From NCBI RefSeq assembly GCF_001870465.1, contig NZ_MDGK01000003.1, forward strand, positions 124,001 to 188,000: a stretch of DNA of 64,000 nucleotides. Direction: 5' to 3'. The notes beneath the pieces are model-generated. The model worked only from the letters and a program-made list of their open reading frames with translations. It did not search any database and was not told the DNA's origin. Origin of the DNA: Pseudomonas extremorientalis (GTDB lineage: Bacteria; Pseudomonadota; Gammaproteobacteria; Pseudomonadales; Pseudomonadaceae). Both the position numbers and the translations under genes were made by a program. This document shows positions 57,384 to 64,000 of this stretch, piece after piece (position 1 is the stretch's first letter; every line of letters starts with the position of its first letter).

Positions 57384-58127
57384 ATGGACACTCCGCTGCT
57401 TCCGCAAAAACGCCTCAATGCTGCAATCACCAAAGTCATGGCCGGTATCAGCGCAACGCTGGGCGCCATGTGGGCGCTGATCACCTATGTGTTTCCCGAT
57501 CCCAGCGTGTTCGGCTTTGGCTTTCTCAACTGGAAAAACTTGATTCTGGTGATCAGCGTGTTCTTGTTCCTCGCGGCACTGTCTATTGGCTGGCAGGCGC
57601 GTCGGCTGCCGGATGCGATAAAAGGCACGCTTTCGGTGATCCTGGCCGTATTACTCGCCGGTGGTTTTTTCATTTTGGGCAGCGAGTACGCCAGACCCAC
57701 TTTCGAATTTGCCCAATCGCAAAAGCTGATGACTGAAAATGACGGCGCCAACCTGTTTGGCAAGCGTATCGAGTTGGTCGACGGTGTACGCATCGAACTG
57801 CTGGAATGTGAGCAGATTGGCCAGGCACCGAGCTGCCTGCTGGAACTGACCAACACCCATGTCGACCGCGTAATGCGCGACCTTAAGCAAAGTACCCTGT
57901 TTGAAAAAACCGGCGGCTCCCTGGATGTCGAGCAACTGCAGGTCGGCCAGTCGAAGTCTGACCAATGGAACGCCTTTGCGCTGATACGTAATGTGCCGAC
58001 CCGCGTGACGATGGTGTTCCAGCCCGTGCGCGGGAAACTCGAGAGCATCCCGGCACTCAAGATCAGATTTCGCAGCCTCAAGGGTGAGGATAACGTGGTG
58101 AAATTCAGTGGCGTGGCGATTAACTGA
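57384..58127 (+). CDS. Three-helix membrane protein with a soluble domain, unknown function
   Basis: A 247-residue protein with three predicted membrane helices (about 14-37, 48-67, 76-98) and a ~150-residue soluble C-terminal part (LFGKRIELVDGVRIELLECE, SCLLELTNTHVDRVMRDLKQ, VPTRVTMVFQPVRGKLES), rich in beta-type sequence. I do not recognise the family. The next gene begins 10 bases after its stop, so the two are probably made together. Confidence 0.75.
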   Translation: MDTPLLPQKRLNAAITKVMAGISATLGAMWALITYVFPDPSVFGFGFLNWKNLILVISVFLFLAALSIGWQARRLPDAIKGTLSVILAVLLAGGFFILGSEYARPTFEFAQSQKLMTENDGANLFGKRIELVDGVRIELLECEQIGQAPSCLLELTNTHVDRVMRDLKQSTLFEKTGGSLDVEQLQVGQSKSDQWNAFALIRNVPTRVTMVFQPVRGKLESIPALKIRFRSLKGEDNVVKFSGVAIN

Positions 58128-58137
58128 GGGGATGGAT

Positions 58138-59094
58138 ATGAGCACCGCAACTGCAACAGAGAGCGCCGACCAACCCTGGGAAGATACGTTGATTTTGGCG
58201 TTTCGCGATATTCAGTGGATCCTTCACCGCAAAAAACAGCAGGCACTGATTTCAGACGCGCTTGAACGGCTCATCCTGAACAATCACTTGCTGCTGTGCG
58301 ATCCCTCAGACCAGAAACAGCAAAACACCTGTAATGAGGCCAAGGAAAAGCTCAACCTGGCAGTGGAAAAAATGGCCGCAACACCGCCACTCCTCGCGAA
58401 ATTGGACGGCAAGGCCGAAAGTGCAGCGGGCGATGTGCTAACCGCCCATGAAGACAGATTCTTCCTGATTGAATTCAAATCAGACATCAGTACCAGAAGC
58501 TCCGAATACACCAAATTCCTGGGGATTCTGATGCGGCTGATCGATCCCGAAGACAACCACGTATTGATCAGCCGGTCAAAGAAGGGGCATTTTTTTGTCA
58601 CGCAGAGGCCAGACGCATCCGCACCCTCTACCCCAAACCTGCGCAAGCTCACAATGGAGGCCTACACTTACTACGACGCAATCACCCAGCCCCACTTAAA
58701 ACCGACTGCGGCGATCCCCGTGCACACGCTCCTGGCAGAAAAACGCCACGGCCTGTCGCTGGCCCACATGGCGGACTACCTTCAACTGCTCTGTAACACA
58801 CATGTCGATGACGCAGCAGGCCGCGCTCACCCGATGAAAGTGGCGGTGGCAAGTGCATCCGGGGTGTTCTGGCCGATAGCCGACCTCTCGGAGCTGACTG
58901 CATTGGCCGGTCTGTTCAACGCGACCGCAGGGCCGTCGCGCCCAACACACTCGGCCTTTGGCACTGCAAACGCCGAACACCTGAAAGGCATCGTCGGCGC
59001 CTTCCGGAAAAAGACACTCGAAGAGCAAAAAGCCGCGCTCAGGCGTGACGGCAGAACATCCGGCGGCGCCCCTCCAGGCATCAATCGAAGTTGA
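58138..59094 (+). CDS. PD-(D/E)xK-like protein of unknown function, paired with the membrane protein upstream
   Basis: A 318-residue soluble protein. After a helical N-terminus (about 15-50), residues 90-120 read KLDGKAESAAGDVLTAHED and then RFFLIEFKSD. Asp99 in GDVL followed by Glu112 and Lys114 in IEFK is the spacing of a PD-(D/E)xK nuclease core. The rest (GILMRLIDPEDNHVLISRSK, HMADYLQLLCN) is unfamiliar. The ATG at 58138 has GAGGGG six bases upstream; frames opening earlier lack this. It could be a nuclease, a degenerate fold, or an effector. It ends 21 bases before the convergent TerC gene. Confidence 0.72.
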   Translation: MSTATATESADQPWEDTLILAFRDIQWILHRKKQQALISDALERLILNNHLLLCDPSDQKQQNTCNEAKEKLNLAVEKMAATPPLLAKLDGKAESAAGDVLTAHEDRFFLIEFKSDISTRSSEYTKFLGILMRLIDPEDNHVLISRSKKGHFFVTQRPDASAPSTPNLRKLTMEAYTYYDAITQPHLKPTAAIPVHTLLAEKRHGLSLAHMADYLQLLCNTHVDDAAGRAHPMKVAVASASGVFWPIADLSELTALAGLFNATAGPSRPTHSAFGTANAEHLKGIVGAFRKKTLEEQKAALRRDGRTSGGAPPGINRS

Positions 59095-59115
59095 GCGGCA
59101 ACGCTCAAGCCCCCA

Positions 59116-60678
59116 TCAGGAACCCACACACCGAAGCAGGCTGACCTGCGTCACGCGGCGGTCCTCCACCGCCGCCACCGTCAGGCGCCAGCCCTCATGT
59201 TCCAGGCTATCGCCCACCACTGGCAGGCGGTCGAGCAGGCTCATGACCAGACCGGCCAGGGTCTGGTAGTCCTCGGTCGCCGTCGCCTTGAAACCGGTAC
59301 GCTGGCGGACCAGGTTGAGGTTCAAGGCACCATTGGCGCGAAAGCCATCGCCTTCCTCGACGATATCCGGCCCCTCGATTTCGCTGGCATCCGGCAACTC
59401 ACCGGCAATGGACTCGAGAATGTCGGTCATGCTCAACACGCCCATAAAGTCACCGAATTCGTTGATCACGAACGCAATGTGCGTGGATTCCTGACGCATC
59501 TGCTCCAGCGCATTGAGGACCGAAAAGCTGTCGAGCAAGTTGATCGCCCGACGCGCCAGGTGCTCCAGGTTCGGCTCGTTGCCGGCCAGATACTCCTTGA
59601 GCAATTCCTTCTTGTGCACGAAGCCCAGCGGCTCATCGACGGCGCCATTGCGGATCAACGGCAGTCGCGAATAGGACGAGTGCATCAGTTTCAGACGGAT
59701 ACTGTCGGGATCGTCCGCCAGATCGATGCAATCGACCTTGGCCCGCGGCGTCATCAGCGTGCGGATCGGTCGCTCGGCCAGTTGCAGCACGCCGCTGATC
59801 ATCACGCGCTCACGTCGATCAAACAGCGGGCCTTGGGTGGCATCCGGCTCGCCGAGCAGGTCGGCCACCTCTTCACCCACCTCCTCCACCGCCAGGCTGC
59901 GACCGCCGAGCAAACGCATCACCGCATGAGCGGTACGCTCGCGCACTGGCAACACGCCTTGCGCCGACTTCTTGCGGCGTGAACGGGCGATCTGGTTGAA
60001 CACTTCGATCAGGATCGAGAAGCCGATGGCGGCGTACAGGTAACCCTTGGGAATATGAAACCCCAGGCCTTCGGCGGTCAGGGCGAAACCGATCATCATC
60101 AGGAAGCCCAGGCACAGCATGATCACCGTCGGGTGCGCGTTGACGAAGCGTGTCAGCGGCTTGCTCGCCACGATCATCAGGCCGATGGACACGATCACCG
60201 CGATCATCATCACCGCCAGTTCGTCCACCATGCCCACGGCGGTAATCACCGCATCCAGGGAGAATACCGCGTCGAGCACCACGATCTGCGCCACGATCGG
60301 CCAGAACATCGCGTAGGCCACATTGCCGGTGCGCTGGGCCACATGCCCCTCGAGGCGTTCATGCAATTCCATGGTGGCCTTGAAGAGCAGGAACACACCA
60401 CCAAACAGCATGATCAGGTCGCGGCCGGAGAAGCTCTTGTCGAACACCTCGAACAACGGCTGGGTGAGGGTCACCAACCAGGAAATACTCGCCAACAGGC
60501 CCAGGCGCATCAGCAACGCCAGGGACAGGCCGATCAAGCGCGCACGGTCACGCTGCTCCGGCGGCAGCTTGTCCGCCAGGATCGCGATAAACACCAGGTT
60601 GTCGATGCCCAGTACCAGTTCCAGCACAATCAAGGTCAACAGGCCGAGCCAGGCCGTTGGATCCGCTAACCATTCCAT
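59116..60678 (-). CDS. TerC-family membrane protein with CBS and CorC/HlyC domains
   Basis: A 520-residue protein in three parts. Residues 1-~235 are a TerC-type membrane domain ([20 protein letters not shown] and [18 protein letters not shown], the paired metal-site segments). Residues ~290-420 are two CBS domains ([39 protein letters not shown]). Residues ~440-515 are the CorC/HlyC transporter-associated domain ([20 protein letters not shown]). Such proteins are thought to move metal ions or to regulate their flux. It stands alone on this strand. Confidence 0.94.
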   Translation of the reverse strand: MEWLADPTAWLGLLTLIVLELVLGIDNLVFIAILADKLPPEQRDRARLIGLSLALLMRLGLLASISWLVTLTQPLFEVFDKSFSGRDLIMLFGGVFLLFKATMELHERLEGHVAQRTGNVAYAMFWPIVAQIVVLDAVFSLDAVITAVGMVDELAVMMIAVIVSIGLMIVASKPLTRFVNAHPTVIMLCLGFLMMIGFALTAEGLGFHIPKGYLYAAIGFSILIEVFNQIARSRRKKSAQGVLPVRERTAHAVMRLLGGRSLAVEEVGEEVADLLGEPDATQGPLFDRRERVMISGVLQLAERPIRTLMTPRAKVDCIDLADDPDSIRLKLMHSSYSRLPLIRNGAVDEPLGFVHKKELLKEYLAGNEPNLEHLARRAINLLDSFSVLNALEQMRQESTHIAFVINEFGDFMGVLSMTDILESIAGELPDASEIEGPDIVEEGDGFRANGALNLNLVRQRTGFKATATEDYQTLAGLVMSLLDRLPVVGDSLEHEGWRLTVAAVEDRRVTQVSLLRCVGS

Positions 60679-61148
60679 TTATTGAGTCTCTTCAGTCATC
60701 GATTTTCAGAATGCCGGGCACGGCAGAGTGCGGTCAGTGGACCGGTAAAAGGTTAGCAGTCGGAATACGGGGTGCTTCAGCGGGAACAGCGACAGAGGAT
60801 GTCTTGGGGAAAGACGACTGGGAGGCTCCGAGAGGGTGTTCATGCAAATCCTGCAATGACAAAAGGACTTGAATCGTACAGTCGAAAGGGAAAATCCCCA
60901 CAACCCAAAACTATTACAAGATCTGTAAAACCTTCGAAACCAGTTCGATCATTTGATCATTGCGTGAAATTATTATCAGCATAAATGCCTACTTGTCTTT
61001 GGTGCGAAGCTCTAAAAACCAATAAATCAGCCTATTTCTGAGTTTTATACGAAAGCATTTGACTGATCAGATTTTCATTTGATAAACATATGATCAGCAC
61101 AAAGCAATGAATGAACGACTGACTACAACAATAAATGGGGTGCTCATC
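60679..61148. other. Intergenic region with repeated TGATCA palindromes
   Basis: This 470-base gap between two divergent genes has no credible coding sequence. It contains TGATCA at 60954-60959, CTGATCAG at 61063-61070 and ATGATCAG at 61090-61097, plus a near-tandem GATCATTT/GATCATTG at 60947-60962. The last two palindromes lie 52-86 bases before the sugar-binding-protein start and could be operator sites. Confidence 0.5.
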
Positions 61149-62156
61149 ATGAAACTTGCTACGACCTTCGCCGCCGCTGCGGCCCTCTCCCTCCTCGCCA
61201 GCAGCATCGCCCTGGCCGCCGACGGCAAGACCTACAAGGTCGGCGCCGCGGTCTACGGTCTCAAGGGCCAATTCATGCAGAACTGGGTACGCGAACTCAA
61301 GGAGCACCCCGCCGTGAAAGACGGCACCGTGCAATTGACCGTATTCGACGGCAACTACGACGCGCTGACTCAGAACAACCAGATCGAAAACATGGTGACC
61401 CAGCACTACGACGCCATCCTCTTCGTGCCCATCGACACCAAGGCTGGCGTCGGCACCGTGAAGCAGGCCATAAGTAACGACGTGGTGGTCATCGCCTCCA
61501 ATACGAAAGTTGCCGATGCCGCCGTCCCCTACGTGGGTAACGACGATGTAGAGGGCGGCCGCCTGCAGGCCCAGGCCATGGTCGACAAACTCAACGGCAA
61601 GGGCAATGTGGTGATCATCCAGGGCCCCATTGGTCAGTCGGCACAGATCGACCGGGAAAAAGGCGAGCTGGAAGTGCTGGGCAAGCACCCGGACATCAAG
61701 ATCATCGAGAAAAAGACCGCCAACTGGGACCGCGCCCAGGCCATGGCGCTGACGGAGGACTGGCTGAACGCCCACCCCAAAGGCATCAACGGCGTCATCG
61801 CGCAGAACGACGACATGGCCCTCGGCGCGGTACAGGCCCTGAAATCCCACGGCCTGACGTCCAAGGATGTACCGGTTACCTCCATCGACGGCATGCCGGA
61901 TGCCATCCAGGCCGCGAAAAAAGACGAAGTCACCACCTTCCTGCAGGATGCCCAGGCCCAGTCCCAGGGTGCGCTGGACGTGGCCCTGCGCGCCCTGGCC
62001 GGCAGCGACTACAAGCCCCGGTCGGTGATCTGGGAACGCTATGCCAAGGACGTGCAATGGGCTGACGGCACCGCGAAGAACTACATCCTGCCCTGGGTGC
62101 CAGTAACCAACGCCAACGCCGATGCGCTGTACAAGCAAGTCAGCGGCGCCAAGTAA
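61149..62156 (+). CDS. Periplasmic sugar-binding protein (RbsB-type)
   Basis: A 335-residue type-I periplasmic binding protein. The start at 61149 (GGGGTG upstream) gives a signal peptide (KLATTFAAAAALSLLASS, cleavage after IALA). The mature chain has VGAAVYGLKGQFMQNWV, VFDGNYDALTQNNQIENMV, DAILFVPIDTK, NVVIIQGPIGQSAQIDREKG and VIAQNDDMALGAVQAL, all typical for ABC importers of monosaccharides or polyols. No ABC permease or ATPase gene adjoins it. Confidence 0.93.
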   Translation: MKLATTFAAAAALSLLASSIALAADGKTYKVGAAVYGLKGQFMQNWVRELKEHPAVKDGTVQLTVFDGNYDALTQNNQIENMVTQHYDAILFVPIDTKAGVGTVKQAISNDVVVIASNTKVADAAVPYVGNDDVEGGRLQAQAMVDKLNGKGNVVIIQGPIGQSAQIDREKGELEVLGKHPDIKIIEKKTANWDRAQAMALTEDWLNAHPKGINGVIAQNDDMALGAVQALKSHGLTSKDVPVTSIDGMPDAIQAAKKDEVTTFLQDAQAQSQGALDVALRALAGSDYKPRSVIWERYAKDVQWADGTAKNYILPWVPVTNANADALYKQVSGAK

Positions 62157-62169
62157 GCCGTAGCCGGTT

Positions 62170-62194
62170 GATCGCTCCCCGCATGGGAGCGATC
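62170..62194. terminator. Perfect hairpin between the binding-protein and dehydrogenase genes
   Basis: GATCGCTCCC-cgcat-GGGAGCGATC is a perfect 10-bp stem with a five-base loop, 13 bases after the binding-protein stop and 26 before the next start. It could be a partial terminator or an RNA-stabilising hairpin that keeps binding-protein mRNA more abundant than the downstream part. Confidence 0.65.
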
Positions 62195-62220
62195 CGTTCA
62201 TCTTTGTTGTGAGGCCTGCC

Positions 62221-63336
62221 ATGTCCACCGTCACCGAACGCCCGCAAGAACACCTGCACCCCGTCATCCCGAAAACCATGCAGGCCGTGGTCTGCCATGG
62301 CCCGGAAGACTACCGGCTGGAAACCGTCGACGTGCCCACCCCCGGCCCCGAGGAAATCCTCACCAAGGTCGAGTTGTGCGGGATCTGCATGGGCGACATC
62401 AAGACCTATCGCGGCGCGCCGTCGTTCTGGGGCGACGCCGAGCAACCACGCTATGTGAAACCGCCGATGATCCCCGGCCATGAATTCGTGTGCCGCGTGG
62501 TCGCCCTGGGCCCAGGCGCGGACAAGCGCGGCGTGAAGATCGGCGACCGGGTCATTTCCGAGCAGATCGTGCCGTGCTGGGGCTGCCGCTTCTGCAACCA
62601 CGGCCAGTACTGGATGTGCCAGAAACACGACCTGTATGGCTTCCAGAACAACGTGCAGGGCGCCATGGCCCAGTACATGATCTTCACCAAGGAAGGCATC
62701 ATCCATAAGGTTCCGGACTCCATCGCCCCGGATGAAGCGATCCTGATCGAACCCCTGGCCTGCTCGCTGCACGCTGCCGAGCGCGCCAATGTGGATTTCG
62801 ACGATGTCGTGGTGGTCGCCGGCGCCGGCACCCTGGGCCTGGGCATCATTGGTGCGGTGCGCATGCGCCATCCGAAGAAACTCATCGTGCTGGACATGAA
62901 ACCGGAACGCGCCGCCCTCGCCCTGCGCATGGGCGCCGACGAAGTGTGGAACCCGGCCGAAGTCGATGTACTGGCGAAGATCCGCGACATCACCGATGGC
63001 TACGGCTGCGACATCTACATCGAAGCCACCGGTCATCACAAGGCCGTGAACCAGGGCCTGGCGATGCTGCGCAAGCTGGGGCGGTTCGTCGAGTTCAGCG
63101 TGTTCAATGACGAGGCCACGGTGGATTGGTCGATCATCGGCGACCGCAAGGAACTGGATGTGCTCGGCTCGCACCTGGGGCCTTACATGTACCCGCGCGC
63201 CATCGACTTTATCGGCAACCGCAAGATCGACATGCGCGACGTGGTCACCCACAAGTTCGCCCTGGCGGACTTCAAGGAAGCGTTCGCAGTAATGGAGCGC
63301 GGCGACAAGTCCCTCAAGGTAGTGCTTGAGCCTTGA
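62221..63336 (+). CDS. Zinc-dependent polyol-type dehydrogenase (erythritol/L-threitol dehydrogenase-like)
   Basis: A 371-residue medium-chain dehydrogenase. The catalytic zinc ligands are the Cys in LCGICMGD, GHE in MIPGHEFVCRV and the Glu in LIEPLACSLHA. The structural zinc site CWGCRFCNHGQYWMC has all four cysteines (C-x2-C-x2-C-x7-C). The NAD site is VAGAGTLGLGIIG. The sequence resembles what I recall as erythritol/L-threitol dehydrogenases, but sorbitol- or galactitol-type substrates are possible. The ATG at 62221 has GAGG six bases upstream. The gene ends 23 bases inside the convergent LysR gene. Confidence 0.88.
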   Translation: MSTVTERPQEHLHPVIPKTMQAVVCHGPEDYRLETVDVPTPGPEEILTKVELCGICMGDIKTYRGAPSFWGDAEQPRYVKPPMIPGHEFVCRVVALGPGADKRGVKIGDRVISEQIVPCWGCRFCNHGQYWMCQKHDLYGFQNNVQGAMAQYMIFTKEGIIHKVPDSIAPDEAILIEPLACSLHAAERANVDFDDVVVVAGAGTLGLGIIGAVRMRHPKKLIVLDMKPERAALALRMGADEVWNPAEVDVLAKIRDITDGYGCDIYIEATGHHKAVNQGLAMLRKLGRFVEFSVFNDEATVDWSIIGDRKELDVLGSHLGPYMYPRAIDFIGNRKIDMRDVVTHKFALADFKEAFAVMERGDKSLKVVLEP

Positions 63337-64000
63337 CCAACTGCATGTACCGCACCACTGCCGGCGCTCTCTCGAAGCGCCGGTGGATCAACGACAACCA
63401 GGACGCCGCCTCGCTGCCCTGAATCGGGCGATACACCACTCCCGGCAAGCTCACGTGCCCCACCACCGACGCCGGCACCACCGCCACGCCCTGCCCCAAT
63501 GACACCAACGCGACGACCGCCACCAACCCACCCGGCTGCGGCCCCAGGCGCGGCGCAAAACCACCTTGGGCCGCGACGTGCAGCGTGCCGCTGATCTGCT
63601 CCGGCAGGATGAAGGTCTCGTTTTGCAGATGCTCGCAGTGGATGACTTTCAAACCCAACAGCCATGAGTCCTGCGGCAACGCCAGCACAAAACCTTCACT
63701 GTCCAGGCGCACTGCTTCCACACCGTCCGGCAAGGTCATCGGCGAACGGACATAGCCGATATCGCAGCGCCCGTCCGCAACGGCACCCGGCAGTATTGCC
63801 ATGGCACATTCACGCACGTTCACGCTGACATCGGGAAACGCCTGGCAGAACCCCTGCATCTGCCGCTGCAACACCCCGGAATACACGGCGGAAGCCACGT
63901 AGCCCAACTCCAGATGGCCGATCTCGCCACGCCCGGCACGCTGGGCATTGCGCTGGGCAAACTCGAACTGACGCACCGTCGCCTCCGCTTCGATCAGCAG
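63314..64000 (-). CDS. LysR-family transcriptional regulator, N-terminus beyond the window
   Basis: The frame is open to base 64000, so only the last ~228 residues are seen: the end of the linker helix (LLIEAEATVRQFEFAQ) and the effector-binding domain (LELGYVASAVYSGVLQRQMQ, GFCQAFPDVSVNVRECA, RCDIGYVRSPMTLPDGV, SLGQGVAVVPASVVGHV). This is the LysR substrate-binding fold. The helix-turn-helix lies outside. It may regulate the polyol genes with which it converges, or genes beyond the window. Confidence 0.9.
   Translation of the reverse strand: MLIEAEATVRQFEFAQRNAQRAGRGEIGHLELGYVASAVYSGVLQRQMQGFCQAFPDVSVNVRECAMAILPGAVADGRCDIGYVRSPMTLPDGVEAVRLDSEGFVLALPQDSWLLGLKVIHCEHLQNETFILPEQISGTLHVAAQGGFAPRLGPQPGGLVAVVALVSLGQGVAVVPASVVGHVSLPGVVYRPIQGSEAASWLSLIHRRFERAPAVVRYMQLVKAQALP

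Noticed and set aside
60706..60903. A 65-codon minus-strand frame upstream of the TerC gene
   Set aside because: The composition (many Ser, Cys, Arg) and the absence of a ribosome site or family features suggest chance.

Overview
The window looks like chromosomal DNA of a Pseudomonas of the fluorescens group. The signs are GC-rich coding DNA, five copies of the GTGGGAGGGGGCTTGCCCCC REP doublet typical of that group, an HSI-II-type type VI secretion (T6SS) cluster, an HbcR-type 3-hydroxybutyrate locus, and praB/alkB alkane genes. I saw no rRNA or tRNA genes, CRISPR array, prophage or insertion sequence.

Layout. (1) 1-9.4 kb: hydrocarbon/lipid oxidation. On the minus strand are a membrane-anchored alpha/beta hydrolase, alkane hydroxylase alkB, three pra-type secreted proteins plus the relic of a fourth, and a FadL-type outer-membrane channel cut by the window edge. 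Divergent from these are an 808-residue flavin monooxygenase-SDR fusion and a PF10118 metal-dependent hydrolase. (2) 9.4-12.0 kb: an EIIC-EAL phosphodiesterase and a DUF6388 protein. (3) 12.0-32.8 kb: a T6SS in the order tssA-B-C-E-F-G-clpV-EBP-orfX-fha-tssJ-K-L-M-stp1-stk1, matching P. aeruginosa HSI-II, with hcp divergent. A 43-residue lipoprotein (orfX) lies inside it. The hcp/tssA gap has a -24/-12 (sigma-54) promoter on each side and clustered GCGCA repeats between, fitting control by the cluster's own enhancer-binding protein. (4) 32.8-34.7 kb: aldo/keto reductase, DUF1543 protein and a parvulin. (5) 34.8-46.3 kb: a yejABEF peptide importer translationally coupled to a sigma-54 activator (HbcR-like), then a 3-hydroxybutyrate permease, 3-hydroxybutyrate dehydrogenase and acetoacetyl-CoA synthetase. 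Three inverted repeats and a -24/-12 promoter lie before the permease, with a REP doublet between the repeats. (6) 46.4-49.3 kb: a hybrid sensor kinase and a second parvulin.

(7) 49.4-56.0 kb: a minus-strand cluster of amino-acid-type ABC transporter, RidA, IclR regulator, fold-III PLP (D-threonine-aldolase-like) enzyme and KDG-type sugar kinase. Together these suggest uptake and deamination of an amino sugar acid such as D-glucosaminate to 2-keto-3-deoxygluconate and its phosphorylation. (8) 56.3-59.1 kb: small uncharacterised genes, including a three-helix membrane protein paired with a PD-(D/E)xK-like protein. (9) 59.1-64 kb: a TerC/CBS/CorC membrane protein, a sugar-binding protein without its own ABC permease or ATPase, a zinc polyol-type dehydrogenase, and the C-terminal part of a LysR regulator.

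All family assignments come from reading motifs, lengths and gene order by eye. No database search was run.
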